Positions 51,075 through 61,308 of a stretch of 64,000 nucleotides of DNA are shown here, piece by piece. The position numbers and the translations under genes are program-made. The DNA comes from Tipula vernalis (Eukaryota > Arthropoda > Insecta > Diptera > Tipulidae), in assembly GCA_958295665.1 (NCBI GenBank), contig OY282560.1, positions 102,959,930 to 103,023,929 of the forward strand, in the 5' to 3' direction. Below the pieces are notes generated by a model. It worked only from the letters and a program-made list of their open reading frames with translations, was not told the origin of the DNA and searched no databases. Position 1 is the stretch's first letter. Every line of letters starts with the position of its first letter.

Positions 51075-52785
51075 ACGATTATGGTAATCATAAAAGCAGT
51101 TTTTTGGGTGTAATGCTATTGAACATTTTGCACAGATAAAATTGCATTTTTTATGACACAGTCTACATCGTATTTGGGTTTCCTTGTACAATATTAAATG
51201 ATCTTTACCATTTTATCTGGAATAACTGTGAAGGCTTTCAGCTGGTCTACGTCCTCTGGTTGTGGTTTTCTGAAATGACTCTAAGATACCAAGAGTAATT
51301 TGCCGCCTAAAATTGAGTTGATCTAATTTGCCACCATTTAATCGGTAAAGTGGCCAAGCATTTTGTTCAGCCATGTCAACGCAGTGGGCTATTAACGGAA
51401 AATAAATTTTTTTTTCCACGTATACCTACTCTATAGAGGCTGATGTTTTCGTCAGCCCGGTCTACCCCACCCATATTGTCGTTATACATTTTAAATATTT
51501 CTGGTTGTCCAACATTTATAATTTTTTTTTGTTTCTGTGAATATCTTGTCACATTGTGTGTTGGTAGAATTTGGCAACTATTCGATGCAATCGTAACGAC
51601 ATTATTATCATTCCATTTACAAACGATGATTTCATTTCCATCGGTGGATACGTAGTCGTAAAACCCTCTTTCCTTCTTTTTCATGGCCTTAGAATCTAAA
51701 ATGTTGCAATTTTTTCCTACTCGGTTCTCTCTTATCATTCCCGTTCCTTTTATTCCTTTCTGACGCCGTTCTTCTAATAAGCTCAATGATGTAAAAAAAT
51801 TACCAAAATATAGATGGTATGTTAAATTTGGATAATTTTTTTGCAGTATGTCAGCACACTGCAAAACAACGCTTGCACCTAAACCCAAATTTTTATATTT
51901 TTGCGGTAATATAGTAGTAGATCCTTGATATGGTTCAAACCACTCTATGTATCCTAATATTGTTGTTGCCGTCCATAATTTGTAGCCCTGTTTCGTTCCA
52001 TGATGACCGTAATATGGAACCATTGACTCCACGCTACGGGTTTCTTCTTTTGGTGCCATCTCGATAAAAAGTTTGTTCATTATATCCAGAAGTGGCCGTA
52101 TTTTCGAAAATGTATCATTCGGATTAATTTTTTTATTATCGTTGGAATGAATATTTTGCATAATAAACAGAAATCTATTTCGCGACATTACATTGGACAC
52201 TAATTCTCTACCCGTGTCCTTTGAGTTTTCTCAATACAACATACGTCTAGGTGAAAGAATGTAACCACTTAGCAATAAAATTCCAATAAAACAGCGAATT
52301 TCGTCGGGCTGGATATCTGCTTTTCGATTATGTGATGCAGCATATATATTAGAGTAATACATAATCATATCAATCACTTCATCGTTAAAAAAAATGTGAA
52401 ACGCATCAACAGGTGACATACAACCACTGAAACAACCACTTATATCTTTCCACATTGGTAAGGTAGAAGTGAGATCTTTCTTCTCCCATTTTGTAAAGTT
52501 GTTTTTGGATTTTGGAGTCGATTTAGGCTGTCGCTTTGATAATACAGCTAATGGAATTTCGTCATCACTATCATAAATGCTGTCACTGTACCGGAGTTCT
52601 GTTTCGGCTCTTAGCTGTCCTCCAGGAAGATTATTTATAGTATCGTTATCCTCGTCGGCTGAATCTTCGTCGGTAATTTCGTCATTTGCGTTTCCAGGTG
52701 GAAAAATAATTGTTTCTTCGGGAATTTCGGCATCATCAAGTTCCAACTCTTCTATTATTTCGTTGAGCGTCAACGATTTGTTCAT
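51075..52785 (-). pseudogene. Broken piggyBac transposase
   Basis: The acidic N-terminus (from 52785) leads to WEKKDLTSTLPMWKDISG and DEIRCFIGILLLSGYILSPR. A TGA at 52231-52233 then stands where a Trp is expected. The next frame (51376-52200) has NVMSRNRFLFIMQNIHSND, the first catalytic region RSVESMVPYYGHHGTKQGYK, YHLYFGNFFTSLSLLEE and DNMGGVDRADENISLYR. A frame change at a run of nine T (about 51409-51417) leads to IYFPLIAHCVDMAEQNAWPL. A Cys-rich end, CRLCHKKCNFICAKCS, lies at about 51100-51165. The first catalytic Asp is missing (VES instead of VDES), about nine residues are lost before GYKLW, and the second Asp is Gly (YFGNFF). Only the third, in GGVDRAD, remains. It cannot be an active transposase. 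Confidence 0.9.
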
Positions 52786-53176
52786 ATACCTATAATAAAA
52801 TCCGTATAAATATAGTAATATATATAGCCATTGACCTTTATAAAGAACACTGCACTTTTCACGACTGATTCACAAACAAGAAAACGGTTTCCTAAAAAAC
52901 TGATTTACCAAGAACAATACTTAATATATTTTCAATAAAATAAGACCGAGAAAATGCAATTAAATCATTTATTTATTAAATTATACGTACCACCAATTAT
53001 CCATTTTTATGTAAATGACGTCACTGAATTTTTATTCACTATAATATTTTCACAAAACAAAGGCAACTCAAAACTAAATAACTTTTCAACGAGTCAGTCC
53101 TTTTTATACTAAATATGCCTAACGGGACTTTCGAAAAAAAATATTTCGACAAGTTTCAAACGTGTTTTTTATCATA

Positions 53177-54127
53177 GGGCTCGTCACGAGCATTTCGTAT
53201 TTGCGTATTTCGTATTTCGTAAATTTGACGTCTCTTCTGATTGGTTTAAATTATTTCTCCTAAATAAGCAAGAAACGTCAAAAATAAACACGCTCACGGG
53301 CTACTTATTTGCGTAAATATTTTCGTAAGAATGTTTTTCAGCATGAGTTAAAATTATAAATTGAAATTATACCAATTCCCTATGCTTTTTTGAAAAACAA
53401 ACTAAATGTTGAAATATTTTTCATATGTATTGTATGAAGTTTTTTGTTGTGATTATTATAAATATTTACTAATCTATTAAAAATTTAATTGAAATGTCTT
53501 CCTGCTAAGCAAAGCCGATAATTTGTTTTGTAAAAATCAAGTGCAAAAATAAAAACGCAATTAAATAGAAAATTCGTAATCTTTAGATTGGATCTTTCGT
53601 CGTTTGAATTTTTCCTTAGATTTATTTATTAAAATTAAATTATTTTCATACGTGTTAAGATAGTTTCATGTAAATTAGGTAGTGTGTTTCCCTTAACACT
53701 CAGTTAAATCTAACATATTTTAGCTGTTGAATAATGGATCTTCTGTGATTACTTGTGATTTTTAATAAATATTAATAAATAAGAATGCAAATTTTGCGAA
53801 ATGGACAAGATTGTCTACAGCTCATTTTGATGTAATTTGTAATTCACACAAAAAAAAAATACTGAAAGCAATCAACAGTAAAGTTAAGTACTTATAAACA
53901 ATAAATTAATTTAATTTACTCAAAATTATCACTATTATACACAGGAAAAAATTTAAATCCAGCAATAACCACATACGCTGAAGAATTTACGAAAATAAGT
54001 AGCCTGTGAGCGTGTTTGTTTTTGACGTTTCTTGCTTATTTAGGGGAAATAATTTAAACCTATCAGAAGAGACGTCAAATTTACGAAATTACGAAATACG
54101 CAAATACGAAATGCTCGTGACGAGCCC
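53177..54127. mobile_element. 951 bp MITE inserted in the piggyBac element
   Basis: TCATA at 53172-53176 and 54128-54132 is a 5 bp target duplication. The element starts GGGCTCGTCACGAGC and ends in its exact complement. The inverted arms are about 148 bp long and differ at only a few positions (left 53177-53325, right about 53980-54127). The spacer is AT-rich with no coding sign. The superfamily is not clear from end sequence and 5 bp duplication. Confidence 0.88.
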
Positions 54128-54368
54128 TCATATGTTTTATTTGGCTTTATAAAGGACAATGGCAATATCTGGGTTAATAGTCTACAACTCTATTCACGAT
54201 TGTAAAAGTAGGAAAAGCGCCTCTAAGATAGAAAAATTGAAGTAGATACATACAAATTGCGATGCAACCATAGTAAACGTGCTATCAGCACTCCCATATT
54301 AGAAAAATTAATAATGTTTAATTAATAAATGAATACAAATTCAATTTAATTGTATTCCGTGAAATTAA

Positions 54369-54547
54369 AAGGCCGAATGTCGAAATGTCGAAAGGCCGAA
54401 TTTCGAAAGGCCGAATTTCGAAAGGCCTAATTTCGAAAGGCCGAATGTCGAAAGGCCGAATGTGCCGAAAGGCCGAATGTGCCGAAAGGCCGTGTGCCGA
54501 AGGTGTCAAAAGGCCGAATGTGTCGAAAGGCCCGAAAGGCCGAAGTG
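54369..54547. repeat. 15 bp minisatellite AAAGGCCGAATNTCG
   Basis: About a dozen tandem copies with units of 15 bases and some of 17 or shorter. Because 15 is five codons, the minus strand stays open and reads an IRPFE/IRPFD pentapeptide repeat (frame 54318-54629). A tiny related patch sits at 57309-57348. It lies about 190 bp right of the piggyBac end. Confidence 0.85.
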
Positions 54548-54689
54548 AATAAATTTCTGTATAATCAGTTGAGAAATAGCCAAGTTCCACCTTAATTGGC
54601 CATACTCCAAACTTCATCAAAAAAATCATTTTAGAATCTCGTTAACATTTCTATCGAATAAATCGAACTTAATCATACTCGGTTAAGAA

Positions 54690-54890
54690 ATAGCCAAGTA
54701 TTAATATGCCATAATGAAACATGCCTTAGTTTACCAAATGCCGTACTGAAACCTGTCCTAGTGTATCATATGTCGCATGAAATATGTCGTAGTGTACCAT
54801 ATGCCATACTGAAATTTGCCATACTGAAACATGCCGAACTGTCATATTCCGTAATGAAATATGCCGTAACGACCAGGACCCGTTTCAAAG
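54690..54890. repeat. Degenerate short tandem repeat
   Basis: Loose repeats of units such as CATACTGAAAYATGCCGTA and GTAGTGTACCATATGCC, about 20 bases each. Noncoding and eroded. It follows the GGCCGAAT minisatellite and may be part of the same repeat-bearing element. Confidence 0.5.
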
Positions 54891-55224
54891 AAAGATTTGA
54901 TCATTTTGCCTCTATGTAATATAATAAGTATTTTCTTTTATTTTATAATAAAACAAATGAACGTGTTACAAACTGCATTGCTCGAATTATAAAGTAAAAG
55001 ATTTTCACTACAATTGTTCCGAAAGTTCCTATTAAAAAATATTTATTAATTTAATCACATAATTCAAAAACAGTTTTAACGAAATTGTCGTATTAGTTAT
55101 CATGTAAAACATCTTTTTAAATCTTCCACCCTTAAAAATGCAAAATGACAAAACTAAAGTAATAAAAATGGATAATATGTATATAGGCAAAATATGGGTT
55201 GGCTACCTTATCTAGAAAAAAATT

Positions 55225-55420
55225 ACACAGAAACTGAGAACCCCCCAAAGCCGCTTAGATTGGACCCTTTCCGCAAGGATGACAAGAAAACGTCAGAAAA
55301 ATTTCGTAAATATTTACATTTATAATAATATTTATGTTTGTATTTCACATACTAAAATAAAAAACTCCCCAACGCCGCTTAGCGTCCGTTCTGCACAAGG
55401 ACGACAAGAAATTATGTATC
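55225..55420. repeat. Diverged direct repeat pair
   Basis: Two blocks about 130 bases apart share CCCCAAAGCCGCTTAG / CCCCAACGCCGCTTAG and then a CAAGGATGACAAGAAA / CAAGGACGACAAGAAA segment (about 55245-55290 and 55367-55412). They are likely two units of an old tandem repeat. Confidence 0.55.
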
Positions 55421-55619
55421 TTCCTTTTCTTTTCATATTGTAATTAACAAACATCCCATTAAATCTTCGTTTTTTAAGGGACACGTTATTTTTCATTTTT
55501 TGGGATTTTTTGTTGGGGGAATATAATGGCATCACCAATTATAAAAGTGCAGCCCAAGTTAAAATTAAAATTTATAAAATTGTAGACATTTTCAGTTCAA
55601 CCTTGCAAACACAAATGAG

Positions 55620-56745
55620 GGTTGGGTATAATATATCGACAAACGAAGTAACTACCATAAAGGAGGTCATAGACCGGTTGAGATACTCGTATAATAAGCG
55701 TATTTTGTTGACCAAAATTTAATTCGAATTATTTTGGGTTTATTTTTTTCCAAGAAAATAGCCAATTTGATTTAATTGACAAAAGCTAACCTTTCGAAAT
55801 AAAATATAAATTTAATATGTAATCTGACTCTGGTGGCAGGTATCATAACCAAGAATTAGAATTATGTTTAATTAAACCCAATTTTTTTTGGGTTAATGTT
55901 ATTCTTGCGGGGATTTAGCCTATGCAATTGTGGTTGTAAATTTGTCAAGAAAATACACTAGATATAATATTGGCTTGTGATATTCGCATATATACGGACA
56001 GTGGGCTGCCATTAAAGCGCTTCAATCACAACTCCTCACGTCGGAAATAGTCCAGAACTGTCACTCATCTCTTTGGAGATGACAGATCAGCTCAACATCC
56101 ATATTAATTGTGTGCCAGGACATTCATAAGTTCAGGGAATATAAAAGGCGATGAACTGGCTCGACGTGGTAGAACGGACCATTTTTCAAAAAGCAGAAAG
56201 AGTATTGAAATGCCTCTTGCGGAATGCAAACTGCTGCTTCAGGAAGAAGCTAGTAAGTTGACGAACGACAGATGTTCAAGTAGCACCTCATACGTAATAA
56301 CTTCGACAGATCTGGCCAAAGTTGACTTGGCGAGATTCAAACAACGGATCTTACTTCAGCGGAGTCAGATTGGTGTGGTTGTTGGAGTGATTACGGGACA
56401 CTGTCTCATAGGCAGACATGCGAGTAGACTTGGTTTCTTCTCACACGACTACTGTCATAGTTGCGAGGGCGAAGAGGAGGAAAATACAGTCAGATGAAGT
56501 CATCTTCTTAGCACCTGCCCTCGTCTGGCACGAAACAGGCTTCTAGGGGCACCCCGCTTCAGTGACCTGACGGACCTCAGTAGGATGGACGTCAGGAGTA
56601 TCCAGCGCTTCGTTAACAGCTCAAAATGGTTCAAATCAGTTGGAGGATAAACAATAATTCGTGGTATGGCTTCAGACCATTTTTGTGTCTACGCCTGCTC
56701 CTAGTGGACCGCCACCTAAACCTAACCTAGCCTAACCTATACTGA
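55620..56745 (+). mobile_element. Second copy of the non-LTR RNase H element, interrupted
   Basis: Plus-strand remains match the element at 6029-6950. A short TIKEVIDRLRYS segment lies near 55650-55690, then about 285 unrelated bases, then CDIRIYTDSG at 55977 and on. A frame at 56108-56497 follows, with NIKGDELARRG, MPLAECKLLLQEEASKLTND, VGVITGHCLIGRHASRLGFF and HDYCHSCEGEEEENTVR. A 3' UTR ends in CCTAAACCTAACCTAGCC-type sequence at about 56712-56738. RNase H DSQ is broken and a stop interrupts the Cys-rich end, so this copy is more damaged than the other. Confidence 0.8.
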
Positions 56746-56749
56746 ATGG

Positions 56750-57300
56750 TCAGTCCTATCACTGCTTTATATAAATATGGTGAAAAATGCGTAGAACCAC
56801 AAATTTTTGGTTCATCATTTTACGTTAATATGTCTTCAATATACCATGTACTATATGTATAGTACTGAGTAAAACAAAATTTGAGCAAGATAATTTCTTG
56901 TAGTTGTTGCGTAAGACGCAGCAGGTCAAATATTTCCAAAATCTAAAGAAGAAAGATAGGAGAACTTTTCTTAATCCCTTTTTATATAAATATTTCTAAA
57001 TATGTAATTGATTCTGAATTAAATGATGAAATACATAAAATAGCTTAGCTTGGCTGAAATGTGCAATTGGCCTAAGGCTACTGTCAAAGTCAAGCGAAAT
57101 CGCCATACCATTTTACCAAAACAGAAGTAGAAACGAAAAATTTCGTTTCTGTTTTCACTAAATGGTACTCACTTAAACAGTGGAAACGTAAATAACTCTC
57201 CAAATATTTTCACTCGAAGAGTATGTTTGAAACATTATTTTCCCGAGAATTTTTGACATTTATAATTTTGTTCGATATTGGAAGGAAAATTTTCCGCTTG
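56750..57300. other. Stretch with no recognised feature
   Basis: AT-rich noncoding sequence. A short inverted pair around AAACAGAAACGAAA (about 57117-57160) may be a minor hairpin. Confidence 0.3.
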
Positions 57301-57394
57301 ATGTTGACAGGCCGAATTTTGAAAGCCCGAAACGTGTCGAAAGACTGACAAAATATATTTTTATGTTAGGTATTTCGCGGTATCATTACATTTG

Positions 57395-58330
57395 CCAAAA
57401 AAATAAAAATCCACAAATTTTAAAATCCACAATAATTTAAAAGTAAAAATCCCGCAAAAAAATTCCAGAAATTCCCAAAAAAAATCCAGAAAATATTTTG
57501 TTTAAAATAAATGAAAAAAAAAAAATCAATTCTACAGGCATTTTTAAATCTTTTAACAACTTAAAACTTTTGTGGTTTATCTATCAGTAGAAGCGATTTG
57601 AGCGATACAATTCATTTTGTTTGTGGGGATAGTGCTAAAATTTCGCATAATTAAAATATCGAACAAAATATTGAATACAATTTTTGATTCAGTTTCAAAA
57701 TATCGAATTTTAGAATATCACTGAAGAATTTCTCGAATTTTTTTATCTCGAAACCCAAAAAATACAAATTAACATTTTTTTTTAATTTAAGTAGAAAATA
57801 TTTTTTTGGGGTCACTAAGAAATTCCCGGAAAAAAAATCCAAACAAATATTTTGTTTAATATAATTCAAAAAAATTTAATTTTAAAGGGATTTTTAGACT
57901 TTTGTGGTACCTCTGTCAGTAGAAGCGATACGAGCGATACAATTCCTTTGATCTGTGTCTGAAAGGTTGACGAAGCGATTTCCATTATCATAAATACACC
58001 CATCCCTCCATTTTTTGAAAATTGGCAAAAAGAGATTCCGTAAATCGAGGGATGGGTGTATTAAGAACTCTTATGGAAACACTCAAATTCGATAGACATT
58101 TTACCAATTTTAACTTAGACTGCACGGAATCACTATACATTTGCCTGAAAAAGAAATCCAGAAATTTTAAAATCTAGAATAATTGAAAGCTAAAAATCCA
58201 GAAAAAAAGCCCGAAAAAATGTAGAAATTACAAGAAAAGCAACCTAGAAAAAATTCCAGAAAAAATTTGTTGTTGAAAATAAATGAAAAAAATTCGATTT
58301 TATAGGTATTTTTAGACTTAGTATGTAAAA
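57395..58330. repeat. Three eroded copies of a repeat of roughly 300-450 bp
   Basis: Each copy has an A-rich part with ATCCAGAAA or ATTCCAGAAA words, then TATTTTGTTTAA or its like, then GCATTTTTA / GGATTTTTAGAC / GTATTTTTAGAC. The first two continue into a tail with CAGTAGAAGCGAT and GAGCGATACAATTC (about 57583-57614 and 57919-57942). They look like old tandem duplicates. Confidence 0.55.
57993..58062. repeat. Short perfect hairpin
   Basis: AATACACCCATCCCTC (57993-58008) and its exact complement GAGGGATGGGTGTATT (58047-58062) flank a 38-base loop. It may be a tiny MITE or an excision relic. Confidence 0.7.
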
Positions 58331-59335
58331 CCAAAGGAAATCCTATAAGTGGACATTCTTGAATAATTGTCGAATAACCAACAGGAAACCGGAGAAATAT
58401 CAAAATTTTGGCATATTCTCACCAAGATCTTTTTAATATCAGCATCTAGATTTATATGTGTAACTCTGCAAGTTCTTACAACTCAAAGCGAAGCGCAGAA
58501 TATTGCCTTACAAAATTCGAATAAATTCGAAAATCTTTAAAAATCTCGAACAAGCCTAGAACAGACCAATTCGGAAAATCCCTATATTATGTGAATGTCG
58601 ATTGATCTCGAACAATTCAGCTTTTCCGCTTTCTCCAAAGCTCTCAAAATATGGTTGAAACTAAACAAATCAATTGAGCATCTATTTTTTCTAATATTAT
58701 AGTTTTCTCCTTTATTTTATTTTGCTATAAGCTCTAAAATCCTTGAATAACATCGAACTATCAAATACACCCTACTACAAAATCAAACATACTCGAATAA
58801 TCTCGAAAATCTCGATTAACCTGACTGTTTCGTAATACCAAATCACGAATTAAGTATCAAACAACGCGCATCTCATTTCGATGATAAACTCCAAAAATCT
58901 CGAGAAATTTTAAAAAGTGATCAAAAGATGAAACCTGAGACAAGCGAATATGAAATCGGGAAGTGACAATTTCCAAAACCAGGAAAACCCCACCAAACAC
59001 AATCAAAACAAAGCACCATCACTACTTGGAATTTGCATTTTACTTATATTTAAAATAGTTTTCCAAAATAAACCTGCAAATTTCATTTTTATTTACCGTT
59101 TACTGGTAATCAGAAGATCCGCTAAATGAGATATGTATATATCCGCTATGTATATGTAAGTCGAACGAACACTAATTGATTATAGAGACTGACTGGTTTG
59201 GCTTAAGTGAGGGAAACAAGAATTTATTTTCAGTCGCGGTTATGTATTTTTCTAGTTTCTTCTTGATTTTTATGAACATCACAATGGCACATCGCAAGCT
59301 GCTAACACCATAGCAGATTACTATAAGCTCCCTTT
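58331..59335. other. Stretch with no recognised feature
   Basis: AT-rich noncoding sequence with scattered CTCGAA and AATCTCGA words, which suggest an eroded repeat but no clear unit. No coding content is seen. Confidence 0.3.
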
Positions 59336-59339
59336 TTCC

Positions 59340-59520
59340 AATCAAATTTAACCTTTTGCAAAAGAAATTTTATATGTTGGGAAATCAAATTCAACCTTTT
59401 CTTATCAAAAAATTTATTTGTAAAAGGTTGAATTTATTTGGCTAAGGTCTTAATTTGATTTGTAAAAGGTTGAATTTTGATAAATGTAAAAGGTGTAAAC
59501 TTGGAGTTACGCAAAAGGTA
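59340..59520. repeat. Clustered direct and inverted AAAAGGTTGAATTT motifs
   Basis: Two inverted copies (AAATTTAACCTTTT near 59345 and AAATTCAACCTTTT near 59388) are followed by forward copies (GTAAAAGGTTGAATTT near 59421, GTAAAAGGTTGAATTT near 59462, and weaker ones to 59520). This makes a hairpin-forming array of short units. Confidence 0.6.
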
Positions 59521-59767
59521 TAAATACAAATAAATCAACCCAGCAAACACGAAAATCGTTGTCGCTTGTCAGGAACGATTTCTTCTTTTTCTAATAATTA
59601 GACAACCGCCTTTTCTTAAAAATTTCTAAGAAATGTACCGTTCTGCAAATTTACTTTTTAAGAATAATCGGAGCTATCTAATCTTAAAATTGAAATAATA
59701 AAGGAAATCTCATGGGCCCCAACAATCGAGGCTCTCCCCCCGCGGCTGCGGATGCTGCGGGTACCTA

Positions 59768-60791
59768 GTTACGCCACTGTTCAGTTTAACACAAACGAAT
59801 TTATTAATTTAACACCAAAAATTAATTCAACACAATTTATTAATAATAATTCACAAAATCACTTATCATAATATTTGCACAAATTGTATTGATTACTTTT
59901 GCTTTTTATATCTCACTAATTCACTTACCAAATACTAATGATCTATATGATTTTAATACGTTCCGAAGATTGTAAGAGAATTCAATCCAGTTTCGAACTG
60001 ATGAGCTTATGATTATAAAAAAATCAATCTTCTCATCAGGCCGCGGCGACTGGACTGATTATACCACAATTTACATTCTATATATACAGAATGTGCTGTG
60101 CTTTATGTACTAGCGAATCGTACTAATACAGATAAATTCTCTTACAATTTTTTCTTCTTCACGACATTCACACAGCTCTATTTCTGTGTACGCTAATTTT
60201 ACTTTATTAATTTTTTGTTGAATGTTAATTAATCCATGTAATTTCTAATATTCTACAGGTGATTAGACCATTTTAATTGTGTTTTTATTAACACGAGAAG
60301 TATATGGCAGTGGTATAATTAGTCCAGTCGCCGCGGCCTGATGAGAAGATTGTTTTTTTTATAATCATAAGCCCATCAGTTCGAAACTGGATTGAATTCT
60401 CTTACAATCTTCGGAACATATTAAAATCATATAAATTAAATAAATAGAATTCTGTCTATTAGTCAATTTCGTTGAATGATTGTTCGTAAATACTAATATA
60501 CTTCTCGTGTTAATAAAAACACAATTAAAATGGTCTAATCACCGGTAGAATATTAGAAATTACATGGATTAATTAACATTCAACAAAAAATTAATAAACT
60601 AATGATCTAATTCGATCTCGTTCGCTTCTTATGTACTCAAATAAAAACTTCCAGAAATTTCATGACTTTTCCAGTAAGAATAGTCTAGAAACATTTAGCA
60701 AAGTTTCATCATGGAAAATTCCATTTTAGTACAGTAAAACTTTGCGCTATTAATTAACTTACTCTATTATACCGCAGGTGTCACCATAACA
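59768..60791 (-). repeat. Relic LTR related to the neighbouring gypsy LTR, split by an insertion
   Basis: Segments 59768-59942 and 60599-60791 align by eye to the two halves of the LTR at 60802-61297. Shared words include ACGAATTTATT, AATTCACAAAATCACTT, AATTCGATCTCGTTCGC, CATGGAAAATTCCATTT and GGTGTCACC. The middle is an inverted-repeat insertion flanked by ACTAATGATCTA. This looks like an older solo LTR lying end to end with the newer element. Confidence 0.65.
59944..60598. mobile_element. Insertion with interleaved inverted repeats, order A-B-A'-B'
   Basis: Arm A (59944-60067) is the reverse complement of A' (60310-60433), 124 bases each. Arm B (60203-60304) is the reverse complement of B' (60497-60598), 102 bases each. 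Matches are near-perfect. ACTAATGATCTA borders both outer sides and looks like a 12 bp target duplication within a relic LTR, though its last copy overlaps the end of B'. Simple nesting of two inverted-repeat elements would give A-B-B'-A', so the order is unusual. No coding content. Confidence 0.8.
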
Positions 60792-60801
60792 ATATTTTTA
60801 T

Positions 60802-61297
60802 TGTTACGTTTTTGCCTTGTCAATCAAGGTTCGTATCACTGGATTGTGAATAATACAAACTCAATTCAATTTATCACCAACGAATTTATTTATTTCACAA
60901 AATTTATTACAACACAGTTTATCAATCAAAATTCACAAAATCACTTTATATAAATTATTCTCAATTTTTACTAATCACTTTTACTTTTTATTTCGCACAA
61001 AAACACTTTTTAAATCACTTTTTAATTCCTTTTTAATCTTTATACTATCGCTTTCCAAATATTACTGATAATCTTACAAGTTTACTCTATCGCGTTCCAA
61101 ATACGAATAATCCAATTCGATCTTGTTCGCCTTTTTATATACACAAACCAAGCTTCTCGAAAGTTCACGACTTTTCCAGTTGGAATAGCGTAGAAACATT
61201 ACGTAACAATTTTTATCATGGAAAATTCCATTTAGTACAGTAAACATTGAGCTATTAGTTTTACTTATTCTATTACACACTAGGTGTCACCGTCACA
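60802..61297 (-). repeat. 3' LTR of the Ty3/gypsy element
   Basis: Read on the minus strand it starts TGTGACGGTGACACC at 61297 and ends AACGTAACA at 60802, giving 5'-TG...CA-3' ends. A purine-rich tract AGGTGGGGGGTAG lies just before its start (61298-61310), the expected plus-strand primer. TATATAAAAAGGCGAAC near 61130 may be the promoter. The pol stop codon is about 12 bases before the LTR. The partner 5' LTR is outside the window. Confidence 0.85.
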
Positions 61298-61308
61298 CTA
61301 CCCCCCAC

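Larger units (their letters stand above)
50811..54177 (-). mobile_element. Complete piggyBac-family element with TTAA target duplication
   Basis: TTAA at 50811-50814 and again at 54174-54177 flank perfect 13 bp inverted ends, CCCAGATATTGCC (50815-50827) and GGCAATATCTGGG (54161-54173). TTAA duplication and CCC-starting ends are the signature of piggyBac. A subterminal AAAGGACAATGGCAA occurs at the right end and again near 50955-50969. The transposase gene lies inside on the minus strand, and a MITE is inserted between its start and the right end. The element is 3.4 kb including that insertion. Confidence 0.92.
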
